The notes under the pieces are model-generated. The model saw nothing but the letters and a program-made list of their open reading frames with translations, had not been told where the DNA came from and ran no database searches. From Micropterix aruncella (Eukaryota; Arthropoda; Insecta; Lepidoptera; Micropterigidae): DNA of 64,000 bases. The position numbers and the translations under genes were made by a program. Where the stretch lies: contig OX155960.1 of assembly GCA_944548615.1 (NCBI GenBank), forward strand, positions 11,346,365 to 11,410,364, written 5' to 3'. Of this stretch, positions 43,601 to 55,600 are shown in pieces (positions within the stretch are counted from its first letter, which is position 1; each line of letters opens with the position of its first letter).

Positions 43601-46600
43601 ATATACTTCTGGAAAGCCTGAGCCAGTTTGACAGGAAGTGGGGCTACCGTTTTAAAACAGACGGCCAATACACCTCGTCGTGCCTCGCTTTTGCCGACGA
43701 CCTAACTTTCATCACCAGAAGCCCCAAGCAGCTTTCCCTGCTATTACAGAAAGTGGAGCTTTTCTGCGACTGGTCAGGCTGTATAAAAGTGAAGCCCTCC
43801 AAATGTTTTTGCCTTGGACTCGCCCGCATGGGCACAAAGTTTACATCCTATGACCCCAAATTGGTCTATAAGGGCTCTAATATCTCCCTTATAGACCCAA
43901 ACAATCATTTCAAATTCCTCGGCAGAAAAATCACCCATCAGGGAAAAGACGTCTCGGGCGATCATGTTATAGAGCATTTCAAAAGTTGCCTGGCGAAAAT
44001 AGATGCCTTGCTAATTTCTGGCCCTCGTAAGGCCTGGATCTATGACAATTATCTAACGTCACATTTGTCATGGCCCTTTCTTATTTACGATTTTACCAAA
44101 ACCCAACTGTCCCGTCTAGATGCACTGGTGACAGCTAGTTTAAAATCCTGGCTGTCCTTAGCCAAACCAGCTGACCCCTCGACTCTCTTCAGGTCCAAAC
44201 AAAATTTTGGGCTAGCGCTTAAACTGCCCTCTCTGCTCTACGCCAACTCCAGAATAACCAAAAATTCGATTCTGTGCAATTCCAAAGATCCGGCAATATC
44301 GAAGCACGTAATAAGTGGCTGTAGTGATTCAAATGAACTACAAGCCCGCGTAGACTTCCACAAAAGGTTCCTTACTGGAATCAGCCAGAATGGCACTGGT
44401 CTGGGGTATGGCAGTACAACCACGAGCGACGTGGACTTGAAGAAGTCTCTTTTGCGGGGAGATTACGACAGCAAGAGTATGGCTCATGCTATTGGCCTTC
44501 AATGCCAGAATGATTGGACAACAATTGGTGACTTTTGCATTCCGCCTCCAATGCACTGGAAGGTAATGCTCTATGACTGGACGCCAGAGATGCTGAAATT
44601 TTATTTGAATGCCTTTCAGCATACACTTCCAGACCCCAGTAACCTCGCTCGTTGGAGCTTTGCCGAGGATAGTTCTTGTCCCCTCTGTAGCAATACCCCT
44701 TGCACAGCTAGACACATTCTAGCTGGCTGCAAGGTGGCCTTAGATCAAGGACGGTACACTTACCGCCATGACAAAGTTCTCGCTGTTATTCGCGAGGTAA
44801 TTAGTCTCTCAGTGGCTCGTGCCAACAAGGGTTTGACAGTATCCTCCAAACCCCCAATACAGTTTGTGCGGGATGGCTCTAAAGGCAAAAAACATTTAAC
44901 TACAAAACCTTTCTCAATAATCGAGAAAGCTACAGATTGGATTCTGGAGGTTGATTCGGTCTCTAAGCAGTATAAATTCCCTGAAAGTCTCGGATGCACA
45001 GCCCTCCGTCCAGATATAACTCTTTACTCTCTATCTCGGAAGGTGGCTCTTATTGTAGAATTAACTGTTCCATGGGAATCAAATATCCCAAAAGACCACG
45101 AGTACAAATTAAATAAATACCATGATCTTGCAAATGCCGTAACCCGGAACGGCTTCACTGTTCACCTTCACGCGGTGGAAGTTGGCGCTCGTGGCCTGCC
45201 AGCTAAATCTCTATTTCACCTCTTTAAAGATCTTGGCCTTTCCAGAAAAATAATCAACTCTTTCTTAGAAAAATTATCTAAAACTGCGATTTGCGCATCT
45301 CAAATTCTATGGCTTCGAAGGGGGAGTGAATGGGTGGCAAGGTGAACGCTCACATGTGGCAAGACAGCTGTCCTAAACCTACCACAGCCGGTTCGTAAGT
45401 CCGGAATCCACTGCTCACCCCCCAGAAGTGTAAAAAAAAATAGTATTATGATGGGCCCGACTCCGGTCGGTGAATTCCATGGCAGCTCCGTTTGTATTTA
45501 TTATTTATTATACTTCTGGGGTAGTGGACTCCGGACTAACAACCGGCCGTGGAAACTTTAAGACAGCTGTCTTGCCACATTTGGGCATTCACCTTACCAC
45601 CCATTCACTCCACCTTCGAAGTTTTAGATATTTAGATTTGATAGCGGAAATCGACCTTTTAGATATTTTTTGTAAAAAGGAGGTGATTATTTTCCTGGAG
45701 ATACCAACATCTTAACAGAGATCTGGCTGGCAGGCCACGAGCGCCAACTTCCACCGCGTGAAGGTGAACAGTGAAGCCGTTCCGGGTTACGGCATTTGCG
45801 AGATCATGGTATTTATTTAATTTGTACTCGTGGTCTTTTGGGATATTTGATTCCCATGGAACAGTTAATTCTACAATAAGGGCCACCTTCCGAGATAGAG
45901 GGTAAAGAGTTATATCTGGACAAAGGGCTGTGCATCCGAGACTTTCAGGGAATTTACCGCTCATCGCCGAGCGGAAGTACGTAACACAAGATACAGTGAG
46001 TGTAGTGCACTCGCCGAATTTTCAAAATTCACATGCGCCAAACCCACCGTTATAACCTGCGAAGCAGCAGCAGCAGCAGCTTGCTATCTACCCGCAGAAC
46101 AACGTATGACGATTGGCACCACTTCTGTCTTCCCTAAACAGCGACTGTTGCAACATCGCTAGGTGCTACAAACTTCATTTGAATATAGTTTAAACTACTA
46201 TTTAAGGCAGTTTAGACTAATTAGCCTAAGGCTGTAAAGTCGGTTCTATATTTCTTATAAATACATATACAAAAATAAATAGATTAACAAATGATTTAAA
46301 TGTTCCCTTACCTCAGTCGCTTCCATCCCGATCATATCAAATTCGACTTCGCGATACACGATCTCTTGGTCGCCGTCTTCGCTGCCTCGGAAGAGCGCAG
46401 TGTCTATGGCCTCTCCGTCGTCGTCATCCGCATCGTTGGCCAGACGAGGATCGAAGGAGAACATCTCGCGACCAGACAGACCCGCAGCACGACCCGCGCG
46501 GTAATCCTGCCTCTTCTGCTCTTCTTCTTTCGCAATCGTTTCCTGTAATTGAAAGGATATTATTAGCTTACTGAAGTCATTGATTATATAGTGTATTAGA

Positions 46601-49600
46601 TTGCTCAGCGACATACTACAATGTGTAAACAAGTATTTCACTACAAAATGCAACAAGTAGATAACGCTCATAGTTCCTAAAATTGATTATTATGTTCACT
46701 ATGGCGACTTTCGTGGAATAACAATAAGGCAGTGCACTGTAGATAGCTAAACACTACTATACGGTATAAAATAATAATATAATAACAAATGAGCTCTGAT
46801 TTAAAAATTAAATCAGAGCTCTTATTATTTTAGTATTATTATTTATAACAATTGACTCCAAATTACAATGGGGCCCACAAATTGAGAAAATGTCAGGAAA
46901 ACTTAGCTCTGCGGCATACGCAGTTAAAACAATAAGGCGGCTGACTGATGTAGATACAGCAAGAATAGTATACTTTAGCTACTTTCATAGCATTATGTCC
47001 TATGGGATTCTTCTCTGGGGAAGCTGTGCGGACATCAATAACATCCTTATACTACAGAAACGTGCTGTAAGAGCTATATATAAACTTGGTCCTCGAGTTT
47101 CACTTAGAGAAAAATTCAAAGAGATAAATATTCTTACTGTTGCATCACAATATATATACGAAAATCTGTTGTATGTCCACAAGAATATTGACAAGTTTTA
47201 AAAAAAAAGCGACACTCATAATGTTAATACTAGACATAAGCATAACCTTGTTGTACGCGCTACTCGTCTCCACAAAATAAGCAATTCTTTTTTGGGACAA
47301 TGTATACGCTTCTATAACAAACTTCCTCATATTATTAGAGAACTATCTGTAAATAAGTTTAAAGCTATCATCAAAGCAAAATTGTATAAAAAAGCATACT
47401 ATACAATATCTGATTATGTAAATGACAAAACGGCTTGGGAGTAAGGCTTGGACGCATCATAAGAACATAAATTAAAAATAATATTTAATTGTGTCTATAT
47501 GAATAAAGAACATTTTGATTTAGATTTTTGGATACATTAAAGATGTCAATTTTCAATTTGATATACAAGTTTCAATACTTAATAAATACGCTATATAAGT
47601 TTTGGTATACCAGTAGATTGCATTCTATCTCACTCTATTATTTCTGTGATAATAATAATAATAATAAAACACTTTATACTTAAGAAAAGGCGAGCTTGAA
47701 AAGGCGAGCAAAATATTGCCTACAGGCAATATTTTAGAGCTAACCTATACTGTTGTATGAACTTAATATAGCGAAAAACATAGCTCTATGCATATAAATA
47801 CGATAGCATATCCGAAATGAGGCAAAAGCGCACAACCACCTAGACCTAGAAGGTCTGTATCTGGCTGTGCTGTGTTATACTTTATCTTTGTTGACATGTT
47901 TGCATAGATGAAACCTGAACACAGACTGGTTAGGCAGTCGCCGAAAAAAAACATGTTTTTTGTTATTACAATTCAATCCTAACTCGATTTTGACTTGGGT
48001 GAAAGAGGTCCGCCTTTGATATTGAGGTACTCATTTAGTTTTCGATTTCTAAATGTAGTCAACATAGGGCCTTATATATGATAGTAATTAAGTGTAGGCC
48101 GATAAACCTTTATTTTGTGTTTATATGGAGTTTTTGAGATTTTTGATAATTTAAGTTTTTTTTTAATATATTCATTGGTTCAGGACCTGCCTCAGAGATT
48201 GGACTAAAATCGAATACCGGATGTAATTGCCTTCTATTAGGTCTTTGAATTGAAAACTTCGATTTTTTTGTGATATTGAACATTTTTTCGAAGCAAATCG
48301 GAAAGTGTATTTCATTCAATGTATTGTCCATCGCTAGCTTTGACGTTCTCCCATCTTTCTGGCAAGAGACAGATTCCCCGGCGGAAGAAGTCTTCGTCCT
48401 TAGAGGTTATTTACGAATCTAGCCATTTTTCAATATCCTCGAAAGACTGGAAGCGCTGCTCGGAAAGGCCATAGGCCATTGACCGGAACAAAAAGTAGTC
48501 GGATGGAGCAATATGTGGGGAGTACGGCGGGTGAGATAGGATAGATAGGACAGAAGTTCTTGACCTGGATCGCGACATGTGGTCGAGCATGGTCATGCTG
48601 GAAAATTACCTTGTCGTGCCTTTTAGTGTATTCCGGTCGTTTTATCTTCACAGCATAGCTCAAATTCTTAAGCTGAGCTCGATAGCAATCGCCCGTGATG
48701 GTTTCTCTCGGTTTCAGCAGCTCCTAATAGATGACACCCTTTTGGTCCCACCAAATGCAAGTGATTCACCGGGGTATGAGCGATATGTTTTGCGTTTGGG
48801 GCTCTCGTAAAAGATCCACTTTTCGTCGCCGGTGATTCTTAGGTGGAGAAAACCTTTTCTTTTTTGATGGCGAAGGAGCATTTCACAAGTCATGAAACGT
48901 CTTTTGATGTCTCTTAGCTTCAACTCTCTGGGCAGTTTGTTAATTAAACATTGTATGTTTTTTAATAATTCCCACAATAAAGAACTCTAACTCTAACTCA
49001 TCTTCAGAAATAGACGAAACACCAACTTTTGCCAATATTCCCCCGACAAAAGTGTTTTCTAAAGCAACAAATATTTTTTTTGAGACTCCTGGACCAAGAC
49101 GGGCGCGTTCTCCCGATGCCACACCTGAATTAGAGTGTTTTATTTGACACCATTATTTTTCCTTTAAAATAATCAAAAAATGTATAGCAATTTTCATATA
49201 TATTCACAAAAATTGCTTTGCACTAAAACGGTTAAAATACACACATATTTTTTATAACAAGATTCCATTGTGCGTCAGGGGTCTTGGAGACGTTCAATTT
49301 ACGAGCAAGGTCCATGATATGCTTATTAAGAACCCAATGTATTCTGTTAAGGACTTTGAGAGTATTGATTTTCCTAATCTTCCATAATTATTTATATTAC
49401 AATCTTTACTCATTTTTTTTTTAAATTTCTAATTCTGATTATTTACATTACTAAATACAATCATTGATTATAATCAATGATTGTATTTAGTAATGTAAAT
49501 AATCATTTAGTAATATAATAAATATTATATATATAAATAATATAAATATAATAAATATAATAAATAAATAATAAATTTAGTAACATAATAAATATTTAGT

Positions 49601-52600
49601 AATGTAATTTGATTATAATCAAAGATGGATTATATTACAAAAAATATATTAACTATTTCTATTGCGACATTGTTATTGGTTTAATTTTACATTTTTTATA
49701 ATTTTAATTTTACTGTTTTATAACCGACTCTTCGTTTTTATATTTTGACTATCTGCAGTATTTTAGCAGCTCCAATTATTTTGAAAAAGATCTTGGATCT
49801 TTGTTTTAAATTGAAATAGTAATTGTTTAACATTTGTATAATTTGTATAATACCAGTTATTCAATTTGACTATACCAATAGTAGGGATTCCTACCAACTG
49901 GCTTATTTGAAAACAAAAAATAAAAAAAAAACACATATTCTATGATCACACAAAAACTGTAATATAATATTCTTTACATTTAAGTATATGGGTTTCAGAG
50001 GTCTACCACATTCTTGTTTGTTGTATTATTTTCAGCTTTTATATGGGTTTCAGAAGTCTACCACATCCTTGTTTAGAGCAGGCGGCGGCTTTGCCAAGTT
50101 GTAAAAACCAATATTATAGCCGATGTCCGTTAGCAGGCATAGCACCATAAAAAACAGACAAAGTATCTGTTGTACTTTAAACATATTGGTCAAATAGTTT
50201 AAGAAAATGCAATTTCATCAAAAAATATGATTTTAAAAAAACATGCCTTTTTCAGATCATGAATATTAATGTCGCAACTCTTTCAGCATATTTCTCTATC
50301 TGCTACGGTTTAGAATTTCCCCCACAAGGCTAGGAATGGCATAAGAATGCACATAAGGGGGAAATAGCATGCTTTTAAACCGCGTCCACTTCAGAGTTTC
50401 GCTCTGCGGCTTAAGGCCCATTAAAATGTGAGATATTAACCTGTTTCTCGCGAAGTTTCCTTTTCTTCCAGGAAATGAATGTCTCGAGGGTGATTTTAGT
50501 TTGATTAGATCCTAGAGCGGCTCGCTCTCTCTCGATGAGATCGACCAACGATATCTCGGTCCGTTTCTCGTCGGCTTTTTTTTTGTCTTTCTTGAGTACG
50601 AATCCGGGGGGCAGAGCGTGCCTGTATATGCACAGCTTGCCTGCCGGACACTCCCAAAACCAACCGTACTTTGACTTTTCCACAGCATCGATGAAGTGCT
50701 TGCAGATCTAGAAAAGGAAAAGGTGAGTTAGTGGTAGGTACAGATTTCCCGTTACATTTCCTCGATTTGTAGCTAAAAACTTGTTAATATTGTCTATATT
50801 ATATTGTTAATAATGTTTAGCTTTACAATATCTGATCTGGACATATCAGCAAAGCTGCCTATCTAGAATAAATAATAATAATAATAAAAATAATTACATT
50901 ACATTCGTATCACAGTATACTATAGGTAGTAATATACAAGCTGCTGTATGTAGGTAGTTATTACAAGTTTTTCGCATGATACTAATTTGAGTATATTACC
51001 TATTTTAAAGACAAATAGAAAATCTAACAAGTTCAATATTATAGCTGCATAGAAAAAAACGTGAATTCCTAGAATCGGATCATATATACAGACAAAGTAT
51101 TTTAAAAAAATCAATAACTAAACTACTAAGAAACAAATCCAAATAATATTATCTAAAAAAAGTCAAAAATATTTAAAAAAATCAGTATAATAAATAGGTA
51201 GCTACATTTATAGATGATGATTTCAATTACTGTTGCTTTATGTAATATGAAAGAAATATGCAACCGCCACATGCAACCAATGCTGCAACCCCCGTTGTCA
51301 GTCAACTCTGGACAACGGCAGTTGCGACATTGCCGAAACGTCGGGTGCTACAAACTTTATGCAGTAAATTCGTTTTTATCCTATTTATGTGAAACAGCCG
51401 CGATATTCTTCGATTTCATACCATACGTCTTCTTTCCCATACAAATCCTCCATCCTTAACCCTTAACCTGTAATATCGGTCTCACAGACCCTGGGGTTTT
51501 GCATTTTGTGTTGCAACACTGCGATAGATCAACCGACCCCTCCGCCGTCTTTAGTATCTGTCCGCCGGTTACCGTTCGACCGCCGGGCGATGCGAGCGCA
51601 TGCTTATGCGTATGAGATCTGCCGTTTCCAGCGCATTTCCTAAAACCTTGGCATTTTTTGAGTCTCGCAGATCGATGTAGCTGGTAGCGTCGATTTTGTA
51701 GTGGTCTCGGGGGCCGGTATATCCACTAACTTACAAACAGCAATATAACCGCCGACAACTATTTTACCTCCATAGAGTTGGTAGATGAGTTGAAAAATCA
51801 AAGGCTGACTTACGTAGGAACCATAAAGAAAAAAAAGGCATATCCCTCCTGATTTTCAATCATCAACTACAACAGTAGTGGTGGGTTCCTCTCTATACGG
51901 ATTCACAGAAAGTACTACTCTGCTCTCAGTACAATGTAATCAAAAATATTACTTCAACAATAACATCCTTAACTTAAAACGAGGGCATCTTTAAAATCAA
52001 TATTATAATTGCTATTTTAAGTCGTGCTTTGAAGTTATTCTTCGTTTGCATATGCCATTTTTTATTTTCAACAATGTGCATTATACGTTAGTACCTCAGT
52101 ATCAAAGGCACACATCTGTCATTTACTTGAATTAGGGAAAAATCAGTTTTTTGTCTGAAGTGTGCATCCAACATTTTAAATTATTTTCTCTTTATATTCC
52201 AGAAATTATATTGTGAGGCAAGTAATATCATGCCCATCCAGAAATCCAAAAATACAGAGTTTGAAACCAAACTCATGGTTAGGTGTCCGTTGTTGAACCG
52301 AGCCCGAGTTTCTTCGTAGAAAAAAACATATTTCTGTCCGGTTTTAAAAGGAATGGACCACACCATCGAAAAGAGTTTGTTTGTATTATATTAGAATTCA
52401 TTTTTAACTCAATTTTGACAAGAGTGGCAGATGTCCGCCTTCGATATTGAGGTACTAATGTAATATATCAATGAAAATAAATAAAAGACTAAATAAATGT
52501 ATACAAAAGTAAATAATAGGAAGTTACAATGTTGGTTGAAGGCATGACTTTGTTGGCTGCGGCGCCGTGCTTCTTCTCCACAACCTCCTTTAGTTTCTCC

Positions 52601-55600
52601 TCGTCCCAGTTGTCCATATTGTCCTCCTCGTCATCTCGCATGTCCACGTAGAGCGAGCGTTTCTCCGCCTTTCGCTCGATCGTCAAGTCGTGGGAGAATT
52701 TACATTTGTCGCCTTTGCCGCACTGGCCCTGCTTGAAGAACGCGCAAACCACCGATTTCGGATCGGTTCCTGAAAGAAACATGTTCAAACGTCGACAATT
52801 AATTTGAGTCTATCGCAATGGACGCGAGGTGTTTTGCAAGGCAACAACCTAATTGACCTACCGATTGATAAAACTAACCTATGCAATGCGTACAAATTTC
52901 GGGTAAAATTTGCAAGAATTGGAAAATATATACATTTTGGCAACCTTCCGATGGTATCATAAATGTTGCACCTTTCAACTGAAACATAGGTAACTCATAA
53001 CCTCAATTGATTCTGACATTGAGGGGTGTCAATTACTACGGGCGAACCTGCCACTCCAGGGAGTTATAGCGACATAGAGCTATCCTATCTCCTATGGAGT
53101 GGACGTAAAGACTTTGCGGACAATATAATCCAGAGTCAAGCTACACCAACAGCCCATAGATACCGCAAGATACTCGGAAGTGCACCCAGCGGATCAATGT
53201 CGCAACCTTGCTACTGTATTTAGACGGATCTCTCTGTCCAAATCTGTATGTATGCAGTATCTTTATTTGTTTTAAGCATGTATGCAGTATCTTTATTTTT
53301 TTATATATTTAACTATTTTTACAATACAACTTTTGAATAAAATCTAGCCAAGTTATAGGCTTACCTGCTGGGGACTATGATAGGGTGACTTTTAGTTTAA
53401 ATTGGGTGACCATATGACCATATTATAATATATGAACTGCAGTTGCATTGATTAACCCCTTGAGTATGATACGACCAAATCTGGTTCTGAAACAATTATC
53501 CGTTGAGACGACCAGATCTGGTTCCGCGTTTTTTTCACTTCTTTGACGCTCTCATATTTATTCATAATTATCTAATTGTTTTACAAAATTATATTTCAAT
53601 ATTCTATATTCGAAATTTCAATGCAATCATTGTGCAGTTGTTCTTTTTATGATTGGTGTAGTAGTTTCGTAGTTATAGTACTTTAAGGTCGATGTCGCCG
53701 AAAATCCTGCAAAAGAGACAGATGCATCCATGAAAATACCCATTTACTCCAAGGGTTAAGATTAGTCGGCACAGAAAGTTACTCTCTTGATAATGTTTAC
53801 AAAAAAAGATGTACTTAACCCTTGGAGTAAATGGGTATTTTCATGGATGCATCTGTCTCTTTTGCAGGATTTTCGGCGACATCGACTTAAAGTACTATAA
53901 CTACGAAACTACTACACTAATCATAAAAAGAACAACTGCACAATGATTGCATTGAAATTTCGAATATAGAATATTGAAATATCATATAAAATCGAAGACT
54001 ATCGCGGTTGTTTGACATTATAAATAGGATAGAAAACGAATTTACCGCGTGAAATTTGTAGGACCCGACGTTTCGGTGACGTTGCAGCCGCCGTTGTCTA
54101 GGGTAGACTGAAGAGCTGTCAGTCCGTTGTTTTGCGGGTAGGCCGCAAACCGCTGCCGCCACTGCGTAGGTTATAACGGTGGTGGGGGGCCGGGCTCGGA
54201 GCGCGGGAATTTTTAAAATCCGTCTTGCACACAACACTCACTGTATCCTGTTTTACGTCTTTGCGTTCGGCGTTCGGCGGCGGGAACATTTTAAGAACGT
54301 TGGACAAACGAAACGGCCCATAGCCACGCGACTGACAGAACACATCAAAGCTGTTAAAAACGTTTAGCGAGAAAAATCGGTGATCTGCGAACATATATTG
54401 GATAGCGGAAGTAACCACTGGATGCAGTTTCAAAATCCCATTGTTCTATCCAAGGAACAATTCTACTTTCCTCGCATGATCCGGGAAGCCATTGAAATAA
54501 GAAGAACTCCGAACTTCAATAGAGATGACGGCTACAAACTCTCTTCTACGTGGAACCCTCTTCTTAAAATGTTCCCGCCGCCGAACGCCGAACGCAAAGA
54601 CGTAAAACAGGATACAGTGAGTGTTGTGTGCAAGACGGATTTTAAAAATTCCCGCGCTCCGAGCCCGGCCCCCCACCACCGTTATAACCTACGCAGTGGC
54701 GGCAGCGGTTTGCGGCCTACCCGCAAAACAACGGACTGACAGCTCTTCAGTCTACCCTAGACAACGGCGGCTGCAACGTCACCGAAACGTCGGGTCCTAC
54801 AAATTTCACGCGGTAAATTCGTTTTCTATCCTATTGAAATATCATTTTGTAAAACAATTAAGATAATTATGAATAAATATGAGAACGTCAAAGAAGTGAA
54901 AAAAACGCGCGACCAGATTTGGTCGACTCGTACTCAACGGATAATTGTTTCGCGACCAGATTTGGTTGACTTTTACTCAACGGGTTAATGCTAATATAAT
55001 GTGTATGTATGCATGTATTTATTCGTATCTTTTATATGTATATTTCACATTCACTTATTTAAAAGCTAACTATTTTGAATTCCTATTTATTTATTTTTTG
55101 TTTCTTGTGATTTTTTTATATTTTTTTATGTTCAGAGGAATTTGACTGAATAAATAGGTAGAGACCAGCCACTTCAATCTTCTTTTTCTATAAAAGTTGT
55201 GAAAAGGAGGGACGAGTAGTCATTCATTTTGTATATGTCTAGTGCTATGTTTATGTTGGACATAAATTCTGAACTTGTCAGTCTCGAAATATTGAAGTAT
55301 GACGTAGCTGGTAATATATCCCAAATAAAAAACACAACTACCATTACAGTAAACTATTGTATTTATTATATTTTTTTTTTTTTTTTTAATGAAATATTTG
55401 TGGTTAATGTATTTATGTACTCAATCAGACCTTTCATTTGACACTAAACACGATAAATTTATGTTAATTTATTGACATTTGGACATTTAGACAACCACTT
55501 ACTTGATATTTGGACAGTTAAGGTACCCTATGATACTCGGGATGACATAACGATTTTAACAATACCACACACTTCTAAATCGGTTTAAGCGTTTAGAAGT

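Larger units (their letters stand above)
42149..45500 (+). mobile_element. non-LTR retrotransposon with restriction-like endonuclease (RLE)
   Basis: A 3.35-kb element in ZC3H15 intron 5, antisense to the gene. The left end (GGAGCTACCATGGAATTCAC) is the near reverse complement of the right end (GTGAATTCCATGGCAGCTCC, about 45473-45492), which is unusual for a LINE. The coding frame is already open at the left end. RT plus C-terminal CCHC plus a PD-(D/E)XK endonuclease defines the R2/R4/NeSL/HERO group, but the N-terminal zinc-finger/Myb part seen in R2 is absent, so the copy may be 5'-truncated. (TAA)-like text at the 3' junction fits R4/Dong-type targeting, as inference. Confidence 0.9.
53815..54988 (+). 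mobile_element. piggyBac-like MITE, copy C, split by a Penelope-like insertion
   Basis: TTAA at 53815-53818 and 54985-54988. The MITE halves are 53815-53985 and 54833-54988, which rejoin exactly when the insert and one copy of its duplication are removed. Confidence 0.92.

Noticed and set aside
48312..48960. Domesticated mariner gene
   Set aside because: Although all three Asp motifs are readable, frameshifts and stops interrupt the frame and the N-terminal DNA-binding part is missing.
54179..54367. Independent small ORFs in the 54-kb foldback element
   Set aside because: Identical proteins appear on both strands only because the arms are inverted copies. The only real coding remnant is the GIY-YIG piece.
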